A stretch of DNA of 64,000 nucleotides. Origin: Micromonospora sp. NBC_01796. GTDB lineage: Bacteria; Actinomycetota; Actinomycetes; Mycobacteriales; Micromonosporaceae. The translations under genes were made by a program, and so were the position numbers. Shown here in pieces: positions 54,862 to 64,000 of this stretch (position 1 is its first letter; every line of letters starts with the position of its first letter). Under the pieces are notes generated by a model that worked only from the letters and a program-made list of their open reading frames with translations, made no database searches and was not told where the DNA came from. Location: positions 806,001 to 870,000 of the forward strand of contig NZ_CP109078.1 in assembly GCF_035917455.1 (NCBI RefSeq), read 5' to 3'.

Positions 54862-55587
54862 TCAGGTGCGGGGACGGTTGGTGATCCCGTCCAGGATGGT
54901 GATCAGGTTGTGGTGGAAGGTTTCCTCGGCGTTGTGGTGGGCGCCGTCGATGACAAGTCGGGCGACGGTGGGGTAGCGGCCCGTCTCGAGCATGCGGGTC
55001 AGGTAGGGCCCGAGGGTGGCCTGCCAAGCGGGCTCGTCCGTGCCGGTCGAACGGGCGGTGCGTCGCTCGGTGATCTCCCTGCGGAGTGCTCCGACGATGA
55101 ACGCGTTGAGGGCGCCCAGGGCCCGCTGGAGGTCGTCGACACCGCGCAGGCCAGGGGCCTGGCTGAGCGCCGCCGCCGTCGATTCGCCCACGGCGAGCGC
55201 GTGCGGTCCCAGGTGCGGCCGTCCGCCGAGCAGGTCGGCGAACCACTCATGTTCGAGAGCGGCATCGCGGGTCCGGTGGACGATGGCCAGGACCGTGGCG
55301 CGCCACTCGGCGTGCTGGGCGGCCTCGGCGATCTGGGCGTACACGGCGTCGAGCATGAGGTCGAGCAGCTCGGACCTGTTGGCCACGTAGTCGTAGAGCC
55401 GCATCGGACCGACTCCGAGCTCTTTGGCGATCTTGCGTACCGACAGCCCGTCGAGGCCGTGCGCGTCGGCGAGCAGGATCGCCGTGGCGGCGATCTTCGC
55501 GCGGCTCAGTGGCACCGGAGCCACCCTCGGCTGAGGCTCCGGCCGTTCCCAGACGGGCAGCGGTGCGCTACCGTACGGCGTATCCAT
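54862..55587 (-). CDS. TetR/AcrR-family regulator with TetR-type C-terminal domain
   Basis: A 241-residue repressor. The HTH is LSRAKIAATAILLADAHGLDGLSVRKIAKELGVGPMRLYDYVANRSELLDLML, and the C-terminal TetR_C-like ligand domain ends with the HHNAEETFHHNLITILDGI segment. The ATG has TACGCT 7 nt upstream. It diverges from a TetX-like flavoprotein gene with a palindrome in the gap, mirroring classic tetracycline-resistance layouts. The inducer is not known. Confidence 0.88.
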   Translation of the reverse strand: MDTPYGSAPLPVWERPEPQPRVAPVPLSRAKIAATAILLADAHGLDGLSVRKIAKELGVGPMRLYDYVANRSELLDLMLDAVYAQIAEAAQHAEWRATVLAIVHRTRDAALEHEWFADLLGGRPHLGPHALAVGESTAAALSQAPGLRGVDDLQRALGALNAFIVGALRREITERRTARSTGTDEPAWQATLGPYLTRMLETGRYPTVARLVIDGAHHNAEETFHHNLITILDGITNRPRT

Positions 55588-55605
55588 GAGGTACAGCGTA
55601 CGGTA
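55569..55605. promoter_or_regulatory. Operator between TetR regulator and flavoprotein
   Basis: TACCGTACG and CGTACGGTA form a perfect 9-bp inverted repeat around 19 nt that covers the regulator's start and -10 box and lies just before the flavoprotein ribosome site. Confidence 0.65.
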
Positions 55606-55611
55606 AGGAAG

Positions 55612-56742
55612 ATGACGATGCGAGTAGCCATCGCCGGCGGCGGCCTTGGCGGGCTGACCCTGGCCCGGATCCTGCACCGACACGGCATCGATGCGGTGGT
55701 GTACGAGCGCGAGGCGAGCCGAGCCGCCCGATCGCAGGGCGGCTCGCTCGACCTGCACCCGGAGTCCGGGCAACACGCCCTGGCCGAGGCGGGTCTCGCC
55801 GGCCGGTTCCGGTCCGAGGCGCGCCCCGAGGGCGAGGAACATCGCATCCTCGACCCAGCAGGACGCACCCTCGTGCACCACAAGCCATCTCCCGGATCAT
55901 TCTCCGGGCGTCCCGAGATCGACCGGAGCGTCCTGCGTGATCTTCTGCTGGATTCGCTTCCCGGCGACGCGGTTGCCTGGCAGCACCGGCTCGTCTCGGC
56001 GACACCACGATCCGGCGGGGGCTTCGGGCTGACGTTCCAGGGTGGCCGCGGAACCGACTGCGACATCCTCATCGGTGCGGACGGCGCACGCTCGGCCGTC
56101 CGGCCACTGCTGACCGACGTGAAACTGTCCTACGTGGCCACCCTGGTCGAGTTGGGCATCAGCGACGCCGACCGGCGCCACCCGGGCCTCGCCGAACTGG
56201 TCGGCCCCGGCAACCTGTGGTGCATCGGCGTGAACCAGATCCTCGCGGCTCAACGCCTCGGCGACGGCAGCATCCGGGTCGGGATCTCACTACGCGCAGA
56301 AGATCGCGACATCGACTCGTACCGTAGTAAGCGCGCTCTGCTGGAGATGTTCGAAGGCTGGGACCCGAGCCTCACCGCACTCATCGAAGCCGGCGACAGC
56401 GCGCCGACGCCGCGCACGATCGAAGCGATGCCCATCGGCACCCGCTGGGCCAACCGGCCGGGCATCACCCTCATCGGTGACGCCGCGCACCTCATGCCGC
56501 CGGTCGGCGAGGGTGCCAATCAGGCCATGCTCGACGCCGCCGAACTCGCCGGCGCACTCGCCGCCAACCCCACCGAACCGGAATCGGCGATCCGGACGTA
56601 CGAGGAGGCGATGTTCACCAGAACGCACTCGATCGCCGAAATGTCGGCACGGGTCCAGGCGATGATGCTGTCCCCGACCGCAGCGGACGACATCACCCGC
56701 TTCTTCACGGCGCGGCCCACCGAGCCGTCACCCGCAGAGTGA
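55612..56742 (+). CDS. TetX-like FAD-dependent monooxygenase
   Basis: A 376-residue flavin monooxygenase. The ATG follows GTAAGGAAG. The FAD-binding GGGLGGLTLARILHRHG starts at residue 8; the TetX-like QGGSLDLHPESGQHALAEAGL follows, then the DG motif GADGARSAV and GDAAHLMPPVGEGANQAMLDA. These blocks align by eye with the tetracycline-inactivating TetX family and the closely related aromatic hydroxylases. It probably hydroxylates an aromatic antibiotic or natural product using NADPH and O2. Because it diverges from a TetR regulator, drug-inducible expression is likely. Tetracycline itself is not proven. Confidence 0.85.
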   Translation: MTMRVAIAGGGLGGLTLARILHRHGIDAVVYEREASRAARSQGGSLDLHPESGQHALAEAGLAGRFRSEARPEGEEHRILDPAGRTLVHHKPSPGSFSGRPEIDRSVLRDLLLDSLPGDAVAWQHRLVSATPRSGGGFGLTFQGGRGTDCDILIGADGARSAVRPLLTDVKLSYVATLVELGISDADRRHPGLAELVGPGNLWCIGVNQILAAQRLGDGSIRVGISLRAEDRDIDSYRSKRALLEMFEGWDPSLTALIEAGDSAPTPRTIEAMPIGTRWANRPGITLIGDAAHLMPPVGEGANQAMLDAAELAGALAANPTEPESAIRTYEEAMFTRTHSIAEMSARVQAMMLSPTAADDITRFFTARPTEPSPAE

Positions 56743-56754
56743 GAAGGATGAAGT

Positions 56755-57252
56755 TCACCGGTCCTGGAGCAGCCCACGTTCGGCCATGTAGGCCCGCAAC
56801 GTTTCGGCGTCCTCGGCGGACATCAGGCGGCGTGGGATCACGGTCGCCGGCATCCGGCCGACGTACACGATCCAGAACTCGGGGGTGTCGCTCACCCTTG
56901 CGACCCCGTCCCAGGCGATGCCGCCGGACTCCGAGCCGCTGCGCATCATGATGTTGTCGTCGGTGATGTCGTAGGCGCCCTCGACCGCGTAGCCGCCGGA
57001 GCGGCGCCGGGCGCGTAACCGGACCCACGGCAGGTACAGCATCGACAACAGGCCGGCTACGACCAGCGCGGTGCACAGCGGCGAGATCTTGTCGCCCCAC
57101 GCGAACCCCTGCGAGACGGCGAGACCGATCGCCCCGACCGCCGCCAGGAGCGCGCCGATGTAGGTGTGCTTGCGCAGCCGAGCACCACTGAGCGCTGCGG
57201 CCACGCGGCCCGGGTACGCGGGATCGGCTGGGACGTCAAAACGGATGTGCAC
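56755..57252 (-). CDS. YcxB-like membrane protein
   Basis: About 165 residues from the GTG of VHIRFDVPADPAYPG. TATCGT lies 6 nt upstream (leaderless). Two membrane helices (YIGALLAAVGAIGLAVSQGF and LCTALVVAGLLSMLYLPW) separate a short N-terminal strand from a cytoplasmic YcxB-type domain (YDITDDNIMMRSG ... GGIAWDGVARVSDTPEFWIVYVG ... ATVIPRRLMSAEDAETL). Its role is unknown. The stop is 12 nt from the convergent flavoprotein stop. Confidence 0.75.
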   Translation of the reverse strand: MHIRFDVPADPAYPGRVAAALSGARLRKHTYIGALLAAVGAIGLAVSQGFAWGDKISPLCTALVVAGLLSMLYLPWVRLRARRRSGGYAVEGAYDITDDNIMMRSGSESGGIAWDGVARVSDTPEFWIVYVGRMPATVIPRRLMSAEDAETLRAYMAERGLLQDR

Positions 57253-57373
57253 GCCAGAACGATAGTGCCCCCCGTACCCGCGACCCGAGCAGCGCTTCGA
57301 TCCGGCGGCTGGCTGGCGTGGCAAACCCGGACACGTGGCCAGGATGTCGTGCCCGTGTGTGAGGCTTCGGGGC

Positions 57374-58048
57374 ATGGCGACTTTCGTACTGATCCACGGC
57401 GGCGGGGGCAGCGCCTGGGACTGGCATCTTCTGGTTCCCGAGCTGGTCAGCCGTGGTCACGACGTGGTGGTGCCGGAGCTGCCGATCGAGGACCGGTCGG
57501 CGGGGTTTGCCGAGTTCCGCGAGACGGTCGTCAACGCGATCGGGGACCGGAGCGACCTCGTGGTCGTCGGACACTCGTACGGTGCGTTCACCGCGCCGCT
57601 GATTGCCGACAGGCTGCCGGTGCGGCTGATTGTCCTGCTCACCCCGATGGTTCCGAAGCCCGGCGAGAGCCCCGGGGACTGGTGGGGCAACACCGGTTAC
57701 CGCGGCGTGGAGGGGCTCAGCGAGCAGGAGCAGTTCTACAACGGCGTACCGGCCGAGATCGTCGCCGAGGCCGGGGCGCATGTCAGGGACCAGGTCAGCG
57801 CGGAGTGGAACGAGCCGTGGCCGCTGGGCGCCTGGCCGGACGCGCCGACGAAGGTCCTCATCACCCGACAGGACCAGTTCTTCCTGGCGGACTTCCAGCG
57901 CCGGGTGGCCGCCGAACGGCTCGGGACCACCCCGGACGAGATCGACGGTTGCCACTCGGTGACGCTCAGCCACCCGGAGCAACTTGCCGACCGGCTGACC
58001 GCGTACCTGTTGCCCGAAGGCGCCGGGAGCCCGACCCACAGCAACTGA
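57374..58048 (+). CDS. Alpha/beta hydrolase
   Basis: A 224-residue hydrolase. The oxyanion region is LIHGGGGSAWDW, the nucleophile elbow is GHSYGAF (Ser), and the His is probably that of DGCHSVTLSHPEQLADRL. The ATG at MATFVLIHGGG follows a GAGGCT -10-like box with a 7-nt gap; an upstream in-frame extension is unlikely. It resembles the small esterase or lactonase type of the AB-hydrolase family (EstC or MenH-like). Substrate unknown. Confidence 0.85.
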   Translation: MATFVLIHGGGGSAWDWHLLVPELVSRGHDVVVPELPIEDRSAGFAEFRETVVNAIGDRSDLVVVGHSYGAFTAPLIADRLPVRLIVLLTPMVPKPGESPGDWWGNTGYRGVEGLSEQEQFYNGVPAEIVAEAGAHVRDQVSAEWNEPWPLGAWPDAPTKVLITRQDQFFLADFQRRVAAERLGTTPDEIDGCHSVTLSHPEQLADRLTAYLLPEGAGSPTHSN

Positions 58049-58178
58049 CGGCGCCGCAGCGCGGTGGATGTGCTCGTCCGACCTGGCCCCCGGATCGCCG
58101 GATGCGGGCACCGCGAGAAGCGACGCGTGCGCCGCTGGCCCGGCCGGCTCTGCCGGTCCGAGCCCCTATAGTCGCGTG

Positions 58179-58787
58179 GTGAACGTGGATCAGGTCCGGC
58201 AGGCGTACGGGTCCGTCGCGGACCTCTACATCGAGCTGTTCGGCACAAGCGAGCAGGTACACGCCGACGACCTCGCCTTCATCGGGCGACATCTGGCGGG
58301 CCGACCGGGCACGGTGCTCGATCTGGGCTGCGGACCCGGCCATATCACCGACCACCTTCGCTCGCTGGGCGTCAACGCAACGGGAATCGACATGGTCCCC
58401 GAGTTCATCGACCATGCGCGGGCGGCCCACCCGAGCGGTAGCTACCAACTCGGGTCGTTCGAAAATCTCGCCGCCGCCGACCACTCCGTCGCCGGCATCC
58501 TGGCCTGGGGATCGTTGATCCATCTACCGCCGCAGGATCTCGACGGTGTGCTCGCCGAGTTCCGTCGAGTAATGGCCCCGGCCGGAGCGTTGGTGCTGGC
58601 CATCTTCGTGGGTGACGAGGTCGCCGCCTTCGACCACAAGGTCGTGACCGCCTACCGCTGGCCCGTCGACGAGTTCTCCGAGCGACTGACCCGTGCCGGC
58701 TTCACGGAGGTCGAGCGCCTGCAGCGGCCCGGCGACGGCACTCATCGGCCGCACGCCGCCATCGCGGCAGTCGCCACCGAAGGGTGA
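58179..58787 (+). CDS. Class I SAM-dependent methyltransferase
   Basis: A 202-residue methyltransferase of the type-11 or 25 fold. Motif I is VLDLGCGPGHITDHL; the acidic residue follows in TGIDMVPEFIDHARAAH, and a post-motif AWGSLIHLPPQDLDGVLAEF is typical of small-molecule methyltransferases. The start is set at GTG because TATAGT lies exactly 6 nt upstream; the upstream frame is Ser/Pro/Gly-rich and not protein-like. Substrate unknown. Confidence 0.85.
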   Translation: MNVDQVRQAYGSVADLYIELFGTSEQVHADDLAFIGRHLAGRPGTVLDLGCGPGHITDHLRSLGVNATGIDMVPEFIDHARAAHPSGSYQLGSFENLAAADHSVAGILAWGSLIHLPPQDLDGVLAEFRRVMAPAGALVLAIFVGDEVAAFDHKVVTAYRWPVDEFSERLTRAGFTEVERLQRPGDGTHRPHAAIAAVATEG

Positions 58788-58872
58788 GCCGAGTCGGCCA
58801 GCCTCCCTGTCCGTTGCCCTCCACCTGTCCGGGGGCGGCGCGGGCGCCTGTCCGGGGAACTGTGGGGGGACG

Positions 58873-60660
58873 TCAGGTCGGTGCGGACGCGAGGGTGTCC
58901 GCCACGGGGCGACGTGCGGCGGCCAGCGCGGGGATGGCGGTGAGCACGGCGACGGCGAGCAGGACGCCGAGCGCCGCGGCGAGCATCGAGGAAGCGGGTG
59001 CGTACCGGTTGTCGCCCCCGGCGAAGAAGGTCACGAGACCGAAGGGGATTCCGGCGGCGACGCCCGGTATGGCGGGTAGCAGTTGCGCCACCGCCAGGCC
59101 CATCCCGGCCTGTGCTGGCGTCGCGCCGAGCGCGCGGGCGACGGCCAGCGGGTGCCGGGTGTCGAGGACGGCGGTCCAGGTGCTCACGACGGTGTTGAGC
59201 AGAGCGAGCAGGCAGACCACGCCGATGACGATGAGCAGGGCCTGGGTGGTTCGTTCGTCGCGGGCGTCGGGAAGGTCCGAGTAGCCGAGATCCAGCGGCT
59301 TGCGATCCTGCGCGAAGGCCATGAGTACGGCAGCGAGCGCGGTCGTGGTGACCAGGGTGTTCACCGTGACGAGCCGGGCACGGCGCGGCCGGCGTGCGTT
59401 GATGCGTACCCCGATCAGCAGGGCGGTGGGTAGCCGGCGGGACAGCCAGATGGCCCATCCCCGGCGGCGCGGGGGTGTGGCGGCGTCGGCCAACGCCTGG
59501 GTGGTGCTGGTGACGGCGGCGCGGATCACCGGTACCAGGGTCGCCGCGACGGCGATCCCGAGGGCGAGCGAGACGGCGGCGACCACCAGGCGCAGCGGTG
59601 GCGGGTGGACGCCGACCGAGCCGACGAGTCCGGCGGTCGGTCGGAACAGCGCGGGCGCGGCGAGCCAGCCGGCGGCCAGGCCGGTGCCGGCCGCGGCGAG
59701 CCCGATCACGAGATACTCGGCGAGGTGTACGGCGGCGATCATGGCCGGTCCGGCGCCGACTGCCTTGAGCAGTCCCACCCGGCGCCGCTGGCCGATCGCC
59801 CGGCCGGCGACGATGCCGGCGACCCCGGCCACCGCGAGGGCGGCCAGCAGCCAGCTACCGATCAGCAGGGCTTCGCGTGCCGGCGCGTTGAGCCGGTCGT
59901 TGGCGTCGGCGATGTCCTGCCCGGTGCGGAAGTGCCAGCCCCGGAACCTGGGGTTGCCGTTTGCCGGGTCGACGACCGTGATGCCGGCCGCCGGGTCGGC
60001 CAGCTTCAGATTCAGGGTGTACGACAACGGCCGGTTGCCGGCGAGCGTGGCGATGTCCGCCCGGTCGGCCCAGATCAGGCCACCGCCTTCGGTCAGGATG
60101 CTGCCCGGCAGGTGCCACCCGACGCGCGGGTACACGGGCCTGGCCGCGGTGACCGCGATCCCGGCCACGCGCAGCGGATGACCCTCGACGCTGACCGGGT
60201 CGCCGGTGCGGATGCCGAGGGCCTCGGCGAAGGTGCGCTCGACGACCACACCGCCGGGGCGTACCCAGGTTCCGTCGGTGACGGCCGGGCGGTCGACCGC
60301 GGCTGGCGCGTCGTCGCGGCCCTCGACGACGACCCGTACGGTCGTGTCGCGGGCGGTCAACGCCAGGAACGCCAGCGGGTGCGGCCCGCTGTGGTCGGTG
60401 ACGCCGGGCAGGGTCGTCAGCGGTGCGAGCGCCTCCAGGGCTCCCGGGCCGGGAAATCCCGGCTCCACCACCAGGTCCGGACCCGCGGTGGCGACCCTGG
60501 TCCGCTCGTACGGGCCGGTGACGAGTTCCTTGAGGGCGAGGCCGAGGGTCAACGTCGCGGTCGCGGCGGTGACGGCGACCAGCAGCAGTATGGTCTCGGT
60601 CCGGCGCCGGGCAAGGTCCCGGACCAGCAGCCGCCAGACGAGCAGCAGGCGACCGGCCAC
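58873..60660 (-). CDS. MacB/FtsX-type ABC permease
   Basis: About 595 residues in two FtsX halves. An N-terminal membrane helix (ETILLLVAVTAATATLTLGLAL) precedes a periplasmic-type domain (about 50-260). Three helices follow (ALLIGSWLLAALAVAGVAGIVAG, MIAAVHLAEYLVIGLAAAG, LVVAAVSLALGIAVAATLV), then a second set starting LVTVNTLVTTTALAAVLM. GTG is preferred because it directly follows the ATPase stop with a G-rich site; an ATG 39 nt earlier is possible. It works with the adjacent ATPase, probably as an exporter or a mechanotransmission complex rather than an importer. PadR control suggests inducible envelope defence. Confidence 0.85.
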   Translation of the reverse strand: MAGRLLLVWRLLVRDLARRRTETILLLVAVTAATATLTLGLALKELVTGPYERTRVATAGPDLVVEPGFPGPGALEALAPLTTLPGVTDHSGPHPLAFLALTARDTTVRVVVEGRDDAPAAVDRPAVTDGTWVRPGGVVVERTFAEALGIRTGDPVSVEGHPLRVAGIAVTAARPVYPRVGWHLPGSILTEGGGLIWADRADIATLAGNRPLSYTLNLKLADPAAGITVVDPANGNPRFRGWHFRTGQDIADANDRLNAPAREALLIGSWLLAALAVAGVAGIVAGRAIGQRRRVGLLKAVGAGPAMIAAVHLAEYLVIGLAAAGTGLAAGWLAAPALFRPTAGLVGSVGVHPPPLRLVVAAVSLALGIAVAATLVPVIRAAVTSTTQALADAATPPRRRGWAIWLSRRLPTALLIGVRINARRPRRARLVTVNTLVTTTALAAVLMAFAQDRKPLDLGYSDLPDARDERTTQALLIVIGVVCLLALLNTVVSTWTAVLDTRHPLAVARALGATPAQAGMGLAVAQLLPAIPGVAAGIPFGLVTFFAGGDNRYAPASSMLAAALGVLLAVAVLTAIPALAAARRPVADTLASAPT

Positions 60661-60661
60661 G

Positions 60662-61386
<725 letters not shown>

Positions 61387-61390
<4 letters not shown>

Positions 61391-61929
61391 GCCCCCGCCT
61401 TCTTCCGTTCGGTCCGATCACGCTCGGTCCACATGCGTTCGCACGCCTCCAGCCACTCCAGGTCGGCCCGCAGCCGCAGCACGACGCCCTCCAGCAGCAG
61501 CCCGGCGACCGGATCCACCGACCGGTCCAGTGCGGCCCGCTGGTTGTCGCGCAGCCGACGCAGCACCTCGCGTCGCTGCGCGTCGACCAGGGCCACCGGA
61601 TCGGCCAACCGGGCGGACGCGGCGGCCACCAGCTTCAGGTGGAACTCGGTGAGGTCCGGCTTCGGCCAGCTCACCTCGGCCAGCCAGGCGGCGACCCGCT
61701 GCTGCCCGGCCGGGGTCAGGGCGTACACCCGGCGGTCGGGCCGGTCCGGCAGACCCTCGGACCGTTCCGAGGTCACCAGCCCCGCCTTCGCCAGCCGGGC
61801 CAACGTGACATAGATCTGCCCGGCGTTCATCGCCTCCCCGAGGGGGCCGAGCGCGTCCCGCATCCGGCCGCGCAGCTCGTACCCGTACGCCGGCTCCTTC
61901 GCCAGCATGGCCAGCACCACGTCCTGCAC
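61387..61929 (-). CDS. PadR-family regulator
   Basis: About 180 residues. The winged helix is VVLAMLAKEPAYGYELRGRMRDALGPLGEAMNAGQIYVTLARLAKAGLV, with the Tyr-rich PadR start and a beta-wing (RVYALTPAGQQRVAAWL). The C-terminal helical dimerisation region contains VDAQRREVLRRL. The GTG start is listed; a G-rich tract lies ~10 nt upstream. As first gene of the operon it likely autoregulates with the exporter. Confidence 0.85.
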
Positions 61930-61945
61930 CCCGGCACACCCCTCG

Positions 61946-61971
61946 GATAGACCGCTAATAGATAACCGCTA
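61946..61971. promoter_or_regulatory. Direct repeat upstream of the PadR operon
   Basis: GATAGACCGCTA and GATAACCGCTA are imperfect direct repeats 3 nt apart, AT-rich against the surroundings, 17 nt from the PadR start. They are probably part of the promoter or the PadR binding site. Confidence 0.5.
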
Positions 61972-62139
61972 GCTATGCCGCTGTCAACTCCGCCGGACCG
62001 ACGATGTGTACAGTGGCCGCGTCAGCGACGAGGGGAGGTGAGCCCGGTGAAGACCCGACGTGACGCCTGGGCGCTCCACCCGGCCATCCCTGTCCGCTGA
62101 CTTCGCGTCGGGGAGAGCGCCCTCCTGACCGGAGGAACA

Positions 62140-63291
62140 ATGACCTTCTCCCCGTTCCGCATCGACGTTTCCGACGAGACCCTCGATGACCTGCGGGCAC
62201 GACTGGCCCGTACCCGCTTCACCGCCGCCAGCGGCGATCGGCCGTGGCAGGCCGGCACCGACCCCGACTACCTGCGCGATCTCGTGTCCTACTGGGCCGA
62301 CGGGTTCGACTGGCGCGCCCGGGAAGCCGAACTCAACACCCTGCCGCACTACCGGGCCCGGATCGACGGCCGCCGGCTGCACTTCCTTCGCGTACGCGGG
62401 AAGCGTCCGTCCGGCGCGCCCGCGCCGCTGCCGCTGATCCTGACCCATGGCTGGCCCAGCAGCTTCGTGGAGATGCTGCCGCTGGTCGACCGCCTGACCG
62501 ACCCCGCCGGCCACGGGGGCGACCCCGCCGACGCGTACGACGTGGTGGTGCCCTCACTGCCCGGCTTCCTCTACTCGGAACTGCCGGAGGGTCCGCTCAC
62601 CCGCGCGGCGATGGCGCGGACGCTGCACCTGTTGATGACCGACATCCTCGGCTACCACCGGTACGGCGCCTTCGGTGGCGACATCGGCGGTGCGGTCACC
62701 GGCTGGCTGGGCGCCCTGTATCCCGAGCAGGTCGCCGGCATCCACCTGATCCACCCGCCGTTCCCAGCCAGCTTCGACGCCCACCCGCTCTCCCCCGCCG
62801 AGCAGGCGTACCTGGATGCCGAAGCGGCGTACGACCTGACCGACGGCGGTTACAGCGCCATCATGGGCACCCGGCCGGACACCATCGCGGCGGCGTTGGG
62901 TGACTCCCCGGCCGGACTGGCGGCCTGGCTGGTGGACAAGTACCGGGACTGGAGCGACAACCACGGGGACCTGGAGAGCCGTTTCGACCGGGACACCCTG
63001 CTCACGGTCATCACCCTGTACTGGGCGAGCGGCTCGATCGGCTCGACGTTCCGGCAGTACGTCGACTTCGAGCACAACAGCCCACGACCCGACATCACCG
63101 TCCCTGCCGCGTTCACGGTGAGCACCGAACCGTCCCAGGCCAACTTCCCGCGCGAGATCGCCGAACGCGCCTGCACCGACATCCGGCACTGGAACGAACC
63201 GGGTAGGGGCGGACACTTCATGCCCCTGGAGGAACCGGACCTGCTCGCCGGCGAACTGAGGCGGTTCTTCACGTCGCTCCGCCCGTACTGA
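62140..63291 (+). CDS. Epoxide hydrolase (EHN / microsomal type)
   Basis: A 383-residue hydrolase. The N-terminal EHN helix region (FRIDVSDETLDDLRARLARTRF) precedes an alpha/beta-hydrolase core with the oxyanion HGWPSSF, nucleophile Asp in FGGDIGGAV, and the catalytic His in GRGGHFMPLEEPD; a cap Tyr is expected in YSAIMGTRP. It converts epoxides to diols by attack of the Asp. The ATG has GGAGGAACA 4 nt upstream. It stands alone after the PadR operon (divergent from it). It is followed by a strong terminator. Confidence 0.9.
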   Translation: MTFSPFRIDVSDETLDDLRARLARTRFTAASGDRPWQAGTDPDYLRDLVSYWADGFDWRAREAELNTLPHYRARIDGRRLHFLRVRGKRPSGAPAPLPLILTHGWPSSFVEMLPLVDRLTDPAGHGGDPADAYDVVVPSLPGFLYSELPEGPLTRAAMARTLHLLMTDILGYHRYGAFGGDIGGAVTGWLGALYPEQVAGIHLIHPPFPASFDAHPLSPAEQAYLDAEAAYDLTDGGYSAIMGTRPDTIAAALGDSPAGLAAWLVDKYRDWSDNHGDLESRFDRDTLLTVITLYWASGSIGSTFRQYVDFEHNSPRPDITVPAAFTVSTEPSQANFPREIAERACTDIRHWNEPGRGGHFMPLEEPDLLAGELRRFFTSLRPY

Positions 63292-63296
63292 CGGGT

Positions 63297-63329
63297 CAGG
63301 GGGCCGGGTGGAATCGGCCCGGCCCCCTG
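63297..63329 (+). terminator. Terminator after the epoxide hydrolase gene
   Basis: CAGGGGGCCGGG and CCCGGCCCCCTG form a perfect 12-bp stem with a 9-nt loop, 5 nt after the stop codon. Confidence 0.8.
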
Positions 63330-63418
63330 AGCGGGGTTCCTCGGCGCGTCCCGCCGCACGGTGGCGTCAGCCGGCCTCGGCCCGGGAACCTGACGCGCAC
63401 GTGGTGACTCGCAGGTGC

Positions 63419-63913
63419 ATGAGACTTCCGCAGTCGGCCGCTCTGCTCATTTCGGCCGTTGTCATTCTGCTTGCCGGGTGCACGACCGGGGCCCCCTCCG
63501 TACGGTCGGCTCCCGCTGTTCCGGCGGCGCCGAGCCCGACCAGGACGGGCTGCGGCTCCCCGGTTGACACCGGCCCGCTACCCGAATGGGCTCGGACCGG
63601 GTTCTCCGGCGACTCGAGCATGCCGCACGTTCTGGGCGACCGGGGTGACATCGTCGGCGCGATCTTCGGGTACCCGCTCACCGTGTCCCGGCCGGAAGGC
63701 CCCACCAACAAGATCCTCTGGGTGTCCAAGGTCTCGGACCCGCCCGGCGATCTCGTGATCGAGGCGAAACTCGACGCCTCGGACACCTCCGCGACCCGTC
63801 GCGTCACCGGCGGGCCCGGACCCTCCATCATCGACCTGCCCCAGCCCGGCTGCTGGCATCTCACCCTCACCTGGCCGGGCCACACCGACACCATGGATCT
63901 CATCTACCGATGA
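63419..63913 (+). CDS. Small lipoprotein of unknown function
   Basis: A 164-residue lipoprotein starting MRLPQSAALLISAVVILLAGC, with LAGC as the lipobox. After a Pro/Ala-rich stretch a beta-rich domain follows, with VGAIFGYPLTVSRPEG, KILWVSKVSDPPGDL and WHLTLTWPGHTDTMDLIY. The mature part has two Cys (TGCGSP and PGCWHL) that may form a disulfide. The ATG has a weak GCAGG site; a GTG 15 nt earlier is an alternative. This arrangement is common in actinobacterial surface lipoproteins whose role is unknown. Confidence 0.75.
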   Translation: MRLPQSAALLISAVVILLAGCTTGAPSVRSAPAVPAAPSPTRTGCGSPVDTGPLPEWARTGFSGDSSMPHVLGDRGDIVGAIFGYPLTVSRPEGPTNKILWVSKVSDPPGDLVIEAKLDASDTSATRRVTGGPGPSIIDLPQPGCWHLTLTWPGHTDTMDLIYR

Positions 63914-63941
63914 CCGGCGGAAACCGGTACCGGTGCCATGC

Positions 63942-64000
63942 TCAGCCGGGCAGTGAGCTGCGCTCGCCTCCGTTGGCGACCACCACTGTTCCGTTGAGGT
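63942..64000 (-). CDS. C-terminal end of an unidentified gene cut by the window
   Basis: A minus-strand frame entering from the right edge ends LNGTVVVANGGERSSLPG then TGA. The VVVANGG block resembles the final strand of SDR enzymes (VxxxGG), but 19 codons are too few to assign it. The start is beyond the window. Confidence 0.4.
   Translation of the reverse strand, partial: LNGTVVVANGGERSSLPG

Overview
The window is high-GC actinobacterial DNA. Codon usage, frequent GTG starts, TANNNT -10 boxes placed 6-7 nt before start codons, and the gene content (DUF1996, fungalysin, modular GH9 cellulase, bioB-bsaP, rifamycin phosphotransferase) point to a soil actinomycete, most likely Micromonosporaceae. 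That family assignment is inferred from style; no rRNA or marker gene is present. I see no tRNA, rRNA, CRISPR array, intact insertion sequence or phage gene. It looks like ordinary chromosome with an accessory-looking middle section.

Layout. 1-9.7 kb: sugar and secreted-protein genes: L-rhamnose catabolism (aldolase-dehydrogenase fusion, rhamnulokinase), a secreted discoidin-DUF1996 protein, a DUF305 lipoprotein, a zinc alcohol dehydrogenase, an orphan sugar-binding lipoprotein, and a divergent Gfo/Idh/MocA oxidoreductase. 9.9-17.5 kb: two tandem, equal-length membrane acyltransferase-SGNH paralogues with matching upstream elements, then a fungalysin metalloprotease. 17.6-25.1 kb: a membrane protein, a methyltransferase, a P450, and an ABC exporter with a convergent two-component system. 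25.1-28.6 kb: biotin synthesis (bioD, bioF, divergent bioB and a small bsaP-like gene). 28.7-34.3 kb: a membrane-anchored M16 peptidase operon, an LPITG-anchored ice-binding-like protein, and a TetR/SDR pair. 34.3-41.5 kb: GH9 cellulase, a hypothetical membrane protein, an aldehyde dehydrogenase and a cyclase-fold-like protein. 41.5-50.6 kb: small accessory genes (a DUF6924-like pair, DUF1801-like, NUDIX, HAD, beta-lactamase-fold, EEP nuclease, DUF1963-like, DUF1152) with less uniform base composition. 50.7-63.9 kb: defence and stress genes: rifamycin phosphotransferase with its rifamycin-associated element, an HxlR/SDR pair, TetR with a TetX-like flavoprotein, hydrolase and methyltransferase genes, a PadR-controlled MacB-like ABC system, an epoxide hydrolase and a lipoprotein.

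How parts work together. Three LacI-type operators with an AGCGCT core precede secreted or sugar genes, and the one before the cellulase matches a CebR box. The exporter and its two-component system carry related TGAC-N4-GTCA boxes, suggesting one regulon. bioB and bsaP probably act as a pair. The most unusual structural signal is a family of GATC-edged intergenic palindromes. Two of them sit at gene 3' ends and supply stop codons, and one encodes the C-terminal tail of the response regulator.
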